From Sulfitobacter sp. DFL-14 (GTDB taxonomy: Bacteria > Pseudomonadota > Alphaproteobacteria > Rhodobacterales > Rhodobacteraceae): a DNA stretch of 64,000 nucleotides. Positions 51,221 to 60,679 of this stretch are shown here, piece after piece. The stretch covers positions 213,101 through 277,100 of the forward strand of contig NZ_QBFD01000024.1 of assembly GCF_003335585.1 (NCBI RefSeq), in the 5' to 3' direction. The notes under the pieces are model-generated. The model had not been told where the DNA came from, did not search any database, and saw only the letters and a program-made list of their open reading frames with translations. Each line of letters begins with the position of its first letter. The stretch's first letter is position 1. The position numbers and the translations under genes were made by a program.

Positions 51221-53176
51221 TCAGGTCAGGGCCCGTGCCTCGGCATAGGCGATAAAGAAATCAAAGCTGTCCGGGTTGGCCATGGAATCGCGGTTCACGA
51301 CCTTGGCAGCATCGCCCCCCAACAATAACTTTTTGACCGGAACCTCAAGCTTCTTGCCCGACAAGGTGCGCGGAACTTCCTTTATCTCTATGATTTCATT
51401 CGGGATAAAACGGGCCGACACGCCACTGCGGATCGCGGCGTTGATCTGATCCTTCAGCGTATCATCCAGTGCAACGCCGGGTGCGGGCACCACGAAAAGC
51501 GGCATGAAGCTTTCGCGGCCCAGAAATTCAAGGTCGACCACCAGCGAATCCATCACGCTGTCCAGCCCCTCGACCGCCTGGTAGATCTCGGCAGAGCCCA
51601 GCCTCAATCCCTTGCGGTTGATGGTGGCGTCGGACCGCCCATAGATCACACTTGCCCCTTCGGCATTGATCGAAATCCAGTCGCCATGGCGCCAGATGCC
51701 GGGGTAATCGGCAAAATAACTGTCGAACAGACGGCTGCCGTCCTCGTCCCCCCAGAAATACAGCGGCATGGAGGGCAAGGGCTCTGTACAGACCAGCTCG
51801 CCCACTTCGTCCACCAGCGCATCGCCATGGGCATCATAGGCATGCACCGCATTGCCCAGGGCACGGCACTGCATTTCGCCCGCGCGCACCGCCATACCGG
51901 GATGGCCCAGCACAAAGGCCCCGGCAAGGTCGGTCCCGCCCGAGATCGGCGCAAGCCATTGATCCGCCTTCACGTCCCGGTAGATCCAGTCATAGGCATC
52001 CGACGACAACGGCGACCCGGTGGACCCGAGCGCCCGCAGCGCGCTCAGATCGACATCGGTGCGCGGGGTCACGCCCGCCTTCATGCAGCCGCTGTAGAAT
52101 GCGGCACCGGCACCGAAATAGGTGATCTTCTCCGCCGCCACAAAACGCCAGACAACGCCCATGTCAGGATGGTTCGGCGCACTGTCGAACATCGCGACGG
52201 TTGCCCCCTGCCCCAGTGCCATCCATTGCGAATTCCACATGATCCAGCCCGAAGAGGTCATCCAGCAGAACCTGTCCGCAGCCGTCAGGTCATGGTGCAG
52301 CGATTGCTTGGCCGCCTCAAGGATGATGCCGCCATGGCCATGCACGATGGGTTTTGGGTTGCCCGTGGTGCCCGACGAATAAACGATCCAGAGCGGATGC
52401 TCGAAATCCACCTGTTCCGACAGGTACGGCGTGTCATCCCCGGTCAGACTGGCCCAGGCGACATGGCCCGGCGGCAGATCGCCCACCACCGGTACGGTCA
52501 CGCATTGGGTGACGCTGGGCAGGCCCGCTGCGATCTCTGCCAGAATGGCGCGCCGGTCGATGGTCTTGCCCGCGTGCACATAGCCGTCCTGCGCGATCAG
52601 CACCTTGGGTTCGATCTGTTTGAAGCGGTCAAGGATGGCGACATGCCCCATGTCCGGCGCGCAGAGCGACCAGATGGCCCCGATGCTGGCCGTCGCCAGG
52701 AAGGCCACCAGCGCCGTGTCGGTATTGGGCAGGATGGCGACAACCCGGTCACCGGTGCCCACCCCCATGCCGCGCAGCCGCGCGGTAGTGCTGGCCACCT
52801 GTGCCCGCAATTCGCCCCAGGTCATCTCGCTCCGGCCAAAGGTCTCCGATTGCACGATCAGCGCAAGCTGGTCCTCGCGCCCTTCCCCGTGTTTCATGAT
52901 CTGGTCGACATAGTTCAGCCGCCCGCCGGCGCCCCATTCGGCCCCCGGCATCTGACGTTTGACCAGCAGCTTTTCCGGCCGGACGCTGGCCCGCACGTCA
53001 AAGAAGTCCCAGATCGCCGTCCAAAAACCTTCCAGGTCCTCGATGCTCCACCGCCACATGGCGTTGTAATCGTCGAAACTCAGGCCACGGTGATCGGCCA
53101 GCCAGCGTTCAAACGCGGCCATGGTGGAGGCCTCCCGGCGTTCAGCCGAAGGTGCCCAGAGCACCGGTGCCGTCAT
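51221..53176 (-). CDS. aacS: acetoacetyl-CoA synthetase
   Basis: A 651-residue adenylate-forming ligase. The length, the N-terminal DYNAMWRWSIEDLEGFW and the motifs IVYSSGTTGNPKPIVHG, SGGTDLAGAF and SDATINRKGLRLGSAEI match acetoacetate--CoA ligases. It turns acetoacetate into acetoacetyl-CoA, linking the fumarylacetoacetase product and ketone bodies to thiolase. It overlaps the upstream esterase gene by ATGA. Confidence 0.93.
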   Translation of the reverse strand: MTAPVLWAPSAERREASTMAAFERWLADHRGLSFDDYNAMWRWSIEDLEGFWTAIWDFFDVRASVRPEKLLVKRQMPGAEWGAGGRLNYVDQIMKHGEGREDQLALIVQSETFGRSEMTWGELRAQVASTTARLRGMGVGTGDRVVAILPNTDTALVAFLATASIGAIWSLCAPDMGHVAILDRFKQIEPKVLIAQDGYVHAGKTIDRRAILAEIAAGLPSVTQCVTVPVVGDLPPGHVAWASLTGDDTPYLSEQVDFEHPLWIVYSSGTTGNPKPIVHGHGGIILEAAKQSLHHDLTAADRFCWMTSSGWIMWNSQWMALGQGATVAMFDSAPNHPDMGVVWRFVAAEKITYFGAGAAFYSGCMKAGVTPRTDVDLSALRALGSTGSPLSSDAYDWIYRDVKADQWLAPISGGTDLAGAFVLGHPGMAVRAGEMQCRALGNAVHAYDAHGDALVDEVGELVCTEPLPSMPLYFWGDEDGSRLFDSYFADYPGIWRHGDWISINAEGASVIYGRSDATINRKGLRLGSAEIYQAVEGLDSVMDSLVVDLEFLGRESFMPLFVVPAPGVALDDTLKDQINAAIRSGVSARFIPNEIIEIKEVPRTLSGKKLEVPVKKLLLGGDAAKVVNRDSMANPDSFDFFIAYAEARALT

Positions 53177-54378
53177 GTCAGCGCCCCATGCACCAGCGCC
53201 TTGAGCTGTGCGCGTGCGGGATAGGCGCTGCTGGGGATCAGCTGGGTGAAAAAGATCACCGAGAGGTCAAAGACCGGGTCGATCCAGAAAAAGGTCGAGG
53301 CCATGCCGCCCCAGCTGAAATCGCCCACCGACCCCGGCGCACGGGCGCGGCCCGGATTCAGCAAGACGGCCCCGCCGATGCCAAACCCCATGCCTTCCAT
53401 CGGCTGTTCAGCAAAGCTTTGCGGCCCCATGGAGGCGATTTCCCCCGGCAGATGGTTGCGTGTCATGAAATCGAGCGTCTTCGGCCCGATGATCCCGGCC
53501 CCGCCGGTGCGCAGCATTTCGGTGAACTTCAGATAATCGTCGATGGTTCCGACAAGGCCACCACCGCCCGACAGCAATGTGGCCTCCAGAAACGGGGATT
53601 TGTCCGCGCCGTCCATCAGGCGCAGGGTATCGCCGCCCTTTTCGATCTTGCCCACGGTAAAGCCCCCCTCTGCCATCGGGGTATAGCAGGCGGCAAAGCG
53701 GTCGCGGGCGGCGGCAGGCACGGAAAACCGGGTTTCATCCATGCCGAGCGGGTCAAAGATACGCTCGGCAAAAACCTCCTCCAGGGTCTGGCCTGTGACC
53801 ACTTCGATCACCCTGCCGATCACATCAATGCCCACCGAATATTCCCAGCGGCTGCCGGGCTGAAAGGCCAGGGGCAGTTCCGCCAGCATGTCGCACATCG
53901 GGGCAAGCCCCGACTGGTTGGGGCGGAATTCCACCTTGTGCTCACCCATCAGCCCGCCCAGGACCCCCGGATTGAACGCATAGCTCAGCCCGGAGGTATG
54001 GGTCAGCAACTGGTGCAATGTCGGCGGTGCGCAGGGTTCAACCTGATCGGCAGCGGTGGCACCCGGCACGAGGCAGGTCATTTCAGAGAAAGCGGGAATG
54101 AAGTCGGACACCGGCGCGTCGAGGTGAAACAGGCCTTCTTCGACCAGTGTCATCAGGGCAAGGCTGGTGACCGGTTTGGTCATGGAATAGATGCGCGCCA
54201 CGGTATCGCGTTCCCAGGGGCGCCGGGATTCGACATCGCGGTGGCCGGCCTGGTGATAATATACCTCTTGCCCGCCCTGCACGATCAGGGCGGAGCATCC
54301 GGCAAGGCGGCGTTGATCCACATAGGACTGCATCCAGCCCGCGATCCGGTCCAGCCGCCCGGCATCAAATCCGCCCAT
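53173..54378 (-). CDS. serine hydrolase, class C beta-lactamase-like esterase
   Basis: A 401-residue EstB-type esterase. The nucleophile motif is S-x2-K (YSMTKPV), the tyrosine motif is probably WEYSVG, and a WGG segment (SWGGMAS) stands where the third motif is expected. No signal peptide is seen, so it is likely cytoplasmic and an esterase rather than a beta-lactamase. It sits between the liv and CoA-ligase genes, so it may release the pathway acid from an ester. Confidence 0.88.
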   Translation of the reverse strand: MGGFDAGRLDRIAGWMQSYVDQRRLAGCSALIVQGGQEVYYHQAGHRDVESRRPWERDTVARIYSMTKPVTSLALMTLVEEGLFHLDAPVSDFIPAFSEMTCLVPGATAADQVEPCAPPTLHQLLTHTSGLSYAFNPGVLGGLMGEHKVEFRPNQSGLAPMCDMLAELPLAFQPGSRWEYSVGIDVIGRVIEVVTGQTLEEVFAERIFDPLGMDETRFSVPAAARDRFAACYTPMAEGGFTVGKIEKGGDTLRLMDGADKSPFLEATLLSGGGGLVGTIDDYLKFTEMLRTGGAGIIGPKTLDFMTRNHLPGEIASMGPQSFAEQPMEGMGFGIGGAVLLNPGRARAPGSVGDFSWGGMASTFFWIDPVFDLSVIFFTQLIPSSAYPARAQLKALVHGALT

Positions 54379-54381
54379 GTC

Positions 54382-55083
54382 TCAGACCTCTAGCCATTCC
54401 TTGCGCACGTCTTCACGGCCTTTCAACTCGGCCGGCGTTCCTTCGAACACCACCTGCCCGTGCCCCATCACATAAACACGATGCGCAATGTCCATGGCAA
54501 TGGACAGTTTCTGCTCCACCAGCAGGGTCGAAATGCCCTTTTCCGCAATCGCCTTGAGCACTTCAGCGACTTTTTGCACCATCTGCGGCGAAAGCCCCTC
54601 TGTCGGTTCGTCGATCATGACGAAATCCGGGTCCCCCATCAGCGTGCGGCACATGGTCAGCATCTGCTGCTCGCCCCCCGACAGCACAGAAGCCTCGACG
54701 TCGGCACGGCGATCGAGGTTCTCGAACATCTCGAACATGGCCTGCATGGACCAGCGCCCGGCACCGTCCTTCTGTCCCGGCTTCAGACCCAGCGTCAGGT
54801 TCTGCCGCGTGGTCAGACCGGGAAAAATGTCGCGGTTCTCGGGCACATAGCCGATGCCCATGTTGGCGATTTCATAGGCTTTCTTGCCCGCAATCTCCTT
54901 GCCTCTGAACTTGACGGAACCCTTCGGTTCGACCTCGCCCATGATGGCCTTGCAGGTGGTGGACCGGCCCACGCCGTTGCGGCCCAGAAGGGCCACGATC
55001 TCGCCCTCCTGCACGTTCAGGGACACACCCTGAAGAATGTGGGACTTGCCATAATAGGCATGCATGTCGGTGACTTCGATCAT
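54382..55083 (-). CDS. livF: branched-chain amino acid-type ABC transporter ATPase (LivF)
   Basis: A 233-residue ATPase with signature LSGGEQQ, Walker B FVMIDEPTEGLSP and a Q-loop. Walker A reads GRNGVGRST: the conserved lysine is arginine at residue 40. The reading at 54960-54985 is clear (CGG codon). It is coupled to livG by TGATG. Substrates of Liv systems include amino acids, amides and carboxylates. Confidence 0.92.
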   Translation of the reverse strand: MIEVTDMHAYYGKSHILQGVSLNVQEGEIVALLGRNGVGRSTTCKAIMGEVEPKGSVKFRGKEIAGKKAYEIANMGIGYVPENRDIFPGLTTRQNLTLGLKPGQKDGAGRWSMQAMFEMFENLDRRADVEASVLSGGEQQMLTMCRTLMGDPDFVMIDEPTEGLSPQMVQKVAEVLKAIAEKGISTLLVEQKLSIAMDIAHRVYVMGHGQVVFEGTPAELKGREDVRKEWLEV

Positions 55084-55844
55084 CAGTGTTCTGCCTCCAA
55101 TGCCGCGCCAAGATAGGCTTCCTGCACCTTGGGATCGCCGCGCACCTCTTCGGGTTTGCCTGTCGCGATGATTTCGCCGTAGACCAGCACCGAAATGCGG
55201 TCCGCGAGGCCGAATACGACGCCCATGTCATGTTCCACCATGATCAGGGTCTTGCCCTCGGTCACCTTCATGATCAGGTCGGTGATGTAATCGGTTTCCG
55301 AATGGCTCATCCCGGCGGTGGGTTCATCCAGCATGATCACATCCGCACCACCGGCAATGGTGATCCCGATCTCAAGCGCACGCTGTTCGGCATAGGAAAG
55401 CGTACCGGCAGGCAGGTTGCGCCGCTCTGTCAGGTTGATCTGCTCCAGGATCGCCTCTGCCCCTTCGGTCAGGTCACGGCTGCGGTTCACCAGGTTCCAG
55501 AAGCTGTACTTGTACCCCTGCGACCAAAGCAGGGCACAGCGCACGTTCTCGAAAACCGTCATCTTGGGAAAGATATTGGTGATCTGGAACGACCGCGACA
55601 GCCCCTTGCGGTTGATCTGGTAGGGTTCCAGACCGATCAGGTCTTCACCATGCAGTTTCACGGTGCCTGCCGTGGGCTGGAAACGCGCGGTGATCAGGTT
55701 GAACAGTGTGGATTTCCCCGCCCCGTTCGGCCCGATGACCGCATGGCGTTCCGATTTGCCGATGGACAGGTCGATGCCACGAATGATCTCTGCCTTGCCA
55801 AAGCTCTTCTTGAGGCCGCTCAGTTCAAGTGCCGGGGTGCTCAT
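55083..55844 (-). CDS. livG: branched-chain amino acid-type ABC transporter ATPase (LivG)
   Basis: A 253-residue ATPase with an intact Walker A (GPNGAGKSTL), LSYAEQRALEI in place of the usual signature, Walker B (VIMLDEPTAGM) and VEHDMGVVFGLADRI. It forms the ATPase pair with LivF and overlaps livM by ATGA. Confidence 0.93.
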   Translation of the reverse strand: MSTPALELSGLKKSFGKAEIIRGIDLSIGKSERHAVIGPNGAGKSTLFNLITARFQPTAGTVKLHGEDLIGLEPYQINRKGLSRSFQITNIFPKMTVFENVRCALLWSQGYKYSFWNLVNRSRDLTEGAEAILEQINLTERRNLPAGTLSYAEQRALEIGITIAGGADVIMLDEPTAGMSHSETDYITDLIMKVTEGKTLIMVEHDMGVVFGLADRISVLVYGEIIATGKPEEVRGDPKVQEAYLGAALEAEH

Positions 55845-57136
55845 GCGCTGCCTCCTGCTGTATTTGCTTCGTTCCAGGCATCCCGCAGCGCAGGCGCATT
55901 GGCGCGGGTGATGCCAAGGGCAATGGCCGTCACCCCGAGGGCAACCACCCAGGGCAGGATGTCGTGGCTGTTGAACGTGGTCCAGAACAGCGTCATCTCA
56001 TCGTCCCCATAGGCCGCGTGGCGCACATGGAACACCATTTCCACCAGCGCTGACAGACCAAGTATGCCAATCAGGGCCGGCAGCAGGGTCTTGAGGTAGG
56101 GCAATATCAGCAACCTTGCCTTGCCCAGCTTGAACACCGGCACATGCATCATCATCAGCCCGGCAAGACCGCCCGGAAAGAACATCACCGTGGCGACAAA
56201 GAGCGTGCCTGCATAAAACGCCCAAAGCTCCGTTTGCAGGCTGAGCACGGTCTGCAGCAGGGTAAAGGCGATGGCCCCGATGATCGGCCCGAAGAAGAAA
56301 CCGACACCGCCCAGGAAGGTCACCAGCAGGATGACGCCCGAAGACGTGGTGTTCAGGTTCTCCTCGGTCAGGATCTCATAGTTGATGGCAAAGAGCCCGC
56401 CCGCGATCCCGGCAAAGAAACCCGACGCGACAAAGCTGTAGAAACGCACCCAGCGCGCCGAATAGCCCAGAAACTCGGCCCGTTCCGGGTTGTCGCGCAC
56501 GGCATTGGCCATCCGCCCCACGGGGGTCCGCGACCACAGGTACATCAGCGCGGCCGCAATCAGGACCCAGGCCGAAATCAGGTAGTACACCTCGATCTGC
56601 TGCAGGAACTCGGTGCCGAAGAAGGGCCTTGCATAGGTTCGGTCGCCCGACACGCCTTCCTCGCCACCGAAGAAGGCGACGATGATCACCGAACAGGCAG
56701 CGATCAACTCGCCCACGCCGAGCGAGATCATGGCAAATACGGTGCCCGCGCTGCGGGTGGAGAAACTGCCGACAATCATCGCCAGCCCCATGCCGAACAG
56801 CCCGCCAAAGACCGGCAGCACCGGCAAGGGCAGCGCCGCAAAGAAGTCGGAGGCGTTCATGATGTGCATGCAGGCGAACCCGCCGACCCCGGCATAGACC
56901 GCATGGCCGAAAGACAGCATGCCCCCCTGTCCCAGCAGCATGTTGTAGGCCAGCGCAAAGATCACCGTGATCCACATCTGGTTCATGATGGTGATCGAGG
57001 AATTGTTGGTGAAGATGAACGGCAGCACCGCCAGCAACACTGCCGCCACGATCCAGGGGCCGAGGGACAGGGTCATGGAACCGGCGCGCATCCGCTCGGA
57101 TGGTTTGGTCGGGTCGGTGGTGATTTGATCGGTCAT
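55841..57136 (-). CDS. livM: branched-chain amino acid-type ABC transporter permease (LivM)
   Basis: A 431-residue permease with about ten helices and the typical AYNMLLGQGGMLSFGHAVY and AIRDNPERAEFLGY-like segment (AVRDNPERAEFLGYS). The C-terminal end is about 70 residues longer than usual, with two further helices. The start at 57136 overlaps livH by ATGA; the upstream open frame is rejected. Confidence 0.92.
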   Translation of the reverse strand: MTDQITTDPTKPSERMRAGSMTLSLGPWIVAAVLLAVLPFIFTNNSSITIMNQMWITVIFALAYNMLLGQGGMLSFGHAVYAGVGGFACMHIMNASDFFAALPLPVLPVFGGLFGMGLAMIVGSFSTRSAGTVFAMISLGVGELIAACSVIIVAFFGGEEGVSGDRTYARPFFGTEFLQQIEVYYLISAWVLIAAALMYLWSRTPVGRMANAVRDNPERAEFLGYSARWVRFYSFVASGFFAGIAGGLFAINYEILTEENLNTTSSGVILLVTFLGGVGFFFGPIIGAIAFTLLQTVLSLQTELWAFYAGTLFVATVMFFPGGLAGLMMMHVPVFKLGKARLLILPYLKTLLPALIGILGLSALVEMVFHVRHAAYGDDEMTLFWTTFNSHDILPWVVALGVTAIALGITRANAPALRDAWNEANTAGGSA

Positions 57137-58089
57137 GAGTGACGCTTTCCGAAAAGTCCCGAAGGCCGGAAGATGAGGATCAGCACCATCAGAATATAGG
57201 GCAGAATATCTGCAATCTGCGGGCTTGTGATGGTCCAGAAGTCGCGGAACAGGCTCTCGTCCAGGTTCTCGGGTGTGCCGATGCCGATGCCGTTCAGGAT
57301 ATCGGCCATCTCGATGTTGTAGGATTTGGCGAAGGTGGTGATCCATCCGATCAGCAGCGACGCAACCAATGCGCCCCACAGGGATCCAAGCCCCCCGATC
57401 ACGATGGTCACAAAGACGATGGACCCCAGCACAAAGGCCATGCCCGGAAAGGTGCCCAGCACCGGCCCTGCGATGACACCGGCAACACCGGCCAGCGCCG
57501 TGCCGACACCGAAGACCCCCATGAAGATCAGCGGCACGTTATGGCCCAGCGCCTCGACCGTGCGCGGATAGCTGAGCGCGGCCTGGATGATCATGCCCAC
57601 GCGCGTCCGGGTCAGGATGTAGAGCAGCCCGATGAAGATCGCGATGGAGATGAAGATCATGAAAATCTTGTAGGCAGGAATGGAGTTGCCCGCGATGGCG
57701 AAGGCCGAGAAGTTCAGCGCGTCAGGCACGAAGTAGGCCATCTGGTTCTTGCCCCAGATGAACTGCACCAGTTCCTCGATCAGCAGCGCAAGACCGAAGG
57801 TAAAGATCAGCTCCGGCACGTGGCCATACTGGTGCACCCGCCTGAGCCCGTATCGTTCGACGCCGGCGCCCAGGACGCCGACAATCAGCGGCGCCAGCAG
57901 CAAGCCCATCCAGAACCCCAGCGCGATGCTGATCTGATAGGCGAAATAGGCCCCCAACATATAAAAGCTGGCATGGGCAAAGTTCAGAACGCCCATCATT
58001 GAGAAAATCAGGGTCAGACCGGCAGACAGCATGAACAGCAGCAGTCCGGTTACCAGCCCGTCGATGATATTGACGAGAATGAGGTCCAT
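57133..58089 (-). CDS. livH: branched-chain amino acid-type ABC transporter permease (LivH)
   Basis: A 318-residue permease (LTLIFSMMGVLNFAHASFYMLGAYFAYQ; residues shown in part) with eight or nine helices and GGLGSLWGALVASLLIGW. It pairs with LivM. A strong hairpin stands between this gene and the upstream binding-protein gene. Confidence 0.92.
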   Translation of the reverse strand: MDLILVNIIDGLVTGLLLFMLSAGLTLIFSMMGVLNFAHASFYMLGAYFAYQISIALGFWMGLLLAPLIVGVLGAGVERYGLRRVHQYGHVPELIFTFGLALLIEELVQFIWGKNQMAYFVPDALNFSAFAIAGNSIPAYKIFMIFISIAIFIGLLYILTRTRVGMIIQAALSYPRTVEALGHNVPLIFMGVFGVGTALAGVAGVIAGPVLGTFPGMAFVLGSIVFVTIVIGGLGSLWGALVASLLIGWITTFAKSYNIEMADILNGIGIGTPENLDESLFRDFWTITSPQIADILPYILMVLILIFRPSGLFGKRHS

Positions 58090-58137
58090 TGGCCCCTCCG
58101 GCTAGGATATGGCAAGGTCGTGTGACGCGAATGAAAA

Positions 58138-58168
58138 GGTCCGTCCCCGGCAGGGCCGGGAACGGACC
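58138..58168 (-). terminator. attenuating terminator between livK and livH
   Basis: Read on the minus strand, GGTCCGTTCCCGG pairs with CCGGGGACGGACC (one G-T pair) and is followed by TTTTC. It lies 10 bases after the binding-protein stop and 49 bases before livH. It probably lets the binding protein be made in excess over the membrane parts. Confidence 0.75.
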
Positions 58169-58177
58169 GGCAGCACC

Positions 58178-59425
58178 TTATTCGGGGCGCTTCATCTCGC
58201 AGGTGGTCGGGCTGTCCATGGAGGCCATCTCGATGGTTGACTCGTTGACAATGCCAAAACCGGACTGGTCGTAGTCGAAGTCGATGTTTTCATCGGTGTG
58301 GACGCCGACATGCATGTCCTGGATCAACTGGTGGTCCTGCGGACGCATGAACAGTTTACCGCCCCACATGCTGTCATACTCCATGCCTTCCAGCTTGGAA
58401 GCGACGGCCACGACGTCATCCGCTGTACCCGCTTCCTCGATGGCGGTCGCCAGCATGCCGATCACGTTGAAGATCCGGCTCTGGTCGATGTTGCCATCCG
58501 GGTATTTGGCTTCGAACGCCTCATAGGTGGCACGCGCCTCCTCGGAGCCGATCGGGTTGATGCTACCCTGGGAAATCAGGCGAATACGGCCCTTGCCGCT
58601 TTCACCAAAGGCCGCCGTCATGCCGGAACCTGCTGCGTAATAGGTATAGATCGGACCTTCGAAACCGTTGTCGATGATCGCCTTGCCCAGACCCAGCATG
58701 TCAGCGCCCCAGTTGCCGGTAATCACCGCATCCGCACCGGATGCAACGATCTTGCGCGCGTAGGGGGTGAAATCCTTGACCTTGCCGATGGGGTGCAGCT
58801 CGTCGCCGACAACTTCGATGTCGTCACGCTTTTCGCCCAGCATCTTGTTTGCCGCGTCAGACACGGCCTTGCCGAAGGAATAATCCTGACCAATGATATA
58901 GACCTTCTTGATGTTCTCGTCCGCGACGATCACATCGGTCAGCGCATCCATCTTGATGTCCGCGTTGGCGTCGAAACGGAAGTGCCAGAAGTTGCATTTC
59001 TCGTTGGTCAGCGCCGGATCGACGGCAGCATAGTTCAGGAACAGAACGCGGCTGTCGGGGTTGCGGCGGTTGTGCTTGTCGATCGCTTCGGTCAGGGCGT
59101 TCGCCACGCCGGAGCTATTGCCCTGCACGATATAGCGGATGCCCTGGTCAATCGCGACCTGCAACTGGATCAGGGATTCCTTGGGGCTGATCTTGTTGTC
59201 GAAACCGACAACTTCAAATGTGTCGCCGCCCAGGACACCGCCCTTCTGGTTGACCATGTAGTCAGAGGCGAATTCGAACTGATGCAACCCGTTTGCACCG
59301 GTGCTGGCGAAAGGTCCGCTCAGCGGGTCGATGAAGGCGATCTTGATTGTTTCTGCAAAGGACGCAGAGGCGCCCACAATAAGTGACAGGGCCGAGACCA
59401 CGCCCAGCTTGGTGATATTTTTCAT
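58178..59425 (-). CDS. livK: ABC transporter substrate-binding protein (LivK-type)
   Basis: A 415-residue periplasmic binding protein with a signal peptide cut near residue 24 (SASFA-ETI). The type I fold shows IAFIDPLSGPFASTG at the start and VYIIGQDYSFGKA in the middle. It delivers the solute to LivHMGF. The ligand is unknown; the linked acyl-CoA genes suggest a small carboxylate or amide rather than only leucine. Confidence 0.92.
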   Translation of the reverse strand: MKNITKLGVVSALSLIVGASASFAETIKIAFIDPLSGPFASTGANGLHQFEFASDYMVNQKGGVLGGDTFEVVGFDNKISPKESLIQLQVAIDQGIRYIVQGNSSGVANALTEAIDKHNRRNPDSRVLFLNYAAVDPALTNEKCNFWHFRFDANADIKMDALTDVIVADENIKKVYIIGQDYSFGKAVSDAANKMLGEKRDDIEVVGDELHPIGKVKDFTPYARKIVASGADAVITGNWGADMLGLGKAIIDNGFEGPIYTYYAAGSGMTAAFGESGKGRIRLISQGSINPIGSEEARATYEAFEAKYPDGNIDQSRIFNVIGMLATAIEEAGTADDVVAVASKLEGMEYDSMWGGKLFMRPQDHQLIQDMHVGVHTDENIDFDYDQSGFGIVNESTIEMASMDSPTTCEMKRPE

Positions 59426-59879
59426 ATATTCCTCCCTATGGCGACCTGTTTTGCGTTCGCTTGGGACGCTTCCGGTCGCAGGCTGAGCCTTGCATACCAG
59501 AGGCCAAAGTCAAGGCTGGTGATGGCATCCGACCTAGCGTCACTTCATCCGAAAATCCGGCGCCGCCCCACATTCAGGCAGTGAGCTTACTTTGCACATC
59601 GGCGCGAATTTTCCGATAAGGCGCTGAAATTGAATAATAAATGGAAACAGGTACTTGCGAAGGCATGAATCCGAAGGGGCGAAATGACTGTAAAAACAGC
59701 ATTTTCCCGGTTTTTTTAACCGGTAAATACTGCGCGTTTTCTCTCGCGAAAACGTGAGAAATCAGATCGAAAATCACGATTTTTTCACCGTCGCGAAATA
59801 TTATGACTTTCGCGCATTCCGCTGTGCGAAACAAATGTCCGCAGACTTTCAGGCGATTCTCTGCGGCCTGATGACACCC
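59426..59879. promoter_or_regulatory. AT-rich livK control region with clustered inverted repeats
   Basis: A 454-base gap with no convincing gene. It contains CCGGTT-N5-AACCGG (59707-59723), TTTCTC-N12-GAGAAA (59738-59761), and several CGCGAAA/TTTCGCG-type motifs, among them TCGCGAAAA at 59744-59752 and TTTCGC...GCGAAA at about 59812-59830. The livK promoter should be here. The IclR-type regulator encoded next is a natural candidate to bind. Confidence 0.45.
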
Positions 59880-60671
59880 TCAGCCGCGCAGGCTGATCAG
59901 CTCCGCCGCCTTGATCAGGCGGGGCGCATAGACGGTTTCAAGCTGCTTTTTCTTGACCCCGAATGAGGGTCCGCCAACGTTCAGCCCATAGACACGTTTG
60001 CCATCGGTGCCCATCACCGGCACGGCGATGCCATTCACATCGCTGCGCCAGTCACCATAGCTGGAGCAGAACCCCTTGGCCTTGTATTCGCTCAGGCCGG
60101 CCTTGTAATTCGACCGCCCTTCATCCTCGACATCCTGCCCTTGTTGCGCTGCAACCTGAAAGATCTGTTCGCGTTCCGCATCCGACATGCCCACCAGGAT
60201 CGCCCGCCCGATGGCCGATCTGAACAGCGGCAGGCGCGACCCGATCCGCATTGTCAGGGAAACCCCTTCGAATGAATTCTGGGTGGCGATGTAAATCACG
60301 TCCAGCCGGTGCTGTTCGCCCAGCGCCACGGTGATATAGCTGTTCGGCCCGTCCCGAAGGGCGCGCATCTCCGTCTCGGCTCGGGCAGAAATATCCATTG
60401 AATTCAAAGCGCTGAACCCAAGCTGAAGCACACCGGAACTCAGCCGGTAAGTTCCGACCCGCGCATCGGCCACAAGGTAATCCAGCGCGCAGAGCGTATG
60501 GGTCAGGCGCGAGATCGTGGCCTTGGGCAGGCCCGTCCGCTCCGAAAAATCCGAATTTGTCAGCGTCACCTCATTGGGTCGGAAACAGCGCAGGATATCC
60601 AGGCCGCGCGCCAGTGCGGTCACGAAATTCCGGTCTTTGCCTTCGCCGAGGTCGGTGCCAAATTCGTCCAT
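59880..60671 (-). CDS. IclR family transcriptional regulator
   Basis: A 263-residue regulator with an N-terminal winged helix (SDFSERTGLPKATISRLTHTL, about residues 30-60; residues shown in part) and a C-terminal IclR effector domain (FRSAIGRAILVGM, VNGIAVPVMG). The start at 60671 follows the kinase stop by 8 bases, so the two share a transcript. It probably senses an intermediate of the nearby acyl-CoA pathway and controls the liv genes. Confidence 0.9.
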   Translation of the reverse strand: MDEFGTDLGEGKDRNFVTALARGLDILRCFRPNEVTLTNSDFSERTGLPKATISRLTHTLCALDYLVADARVGTYRLSSGVLQLGFSALNSMDISARAETEMRALRDGPNSYITVALGEQHRLDVIYIATQNSFEGVSLTMRIGSRLPLFRSAIGRAILVGMSDAEREQIFQVAAQQGQDVEDEGRSNYKAGLSEYKAKGFCSSYGDWRSDVNGIAVPVMGTDGKRVYGLNVGGPSFGVKKKQLETVYAPRLIKAAELISLRG

Positions 60672-60679
60672 AAGTCTCT

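Noticed and set aside
53173..54378. Beta-lactamase
   Set aside because: No signal peptide, and the placement among acyl-CoA and transport genes fits an EstB-like esterase.
59574..59834. 86-codon minus-strand frame in the livK upstream gap
   Set aside because: No ribosome site or family resemblance; the region is AT-rich and full of operator-like repeats, so it is better read as a control region.
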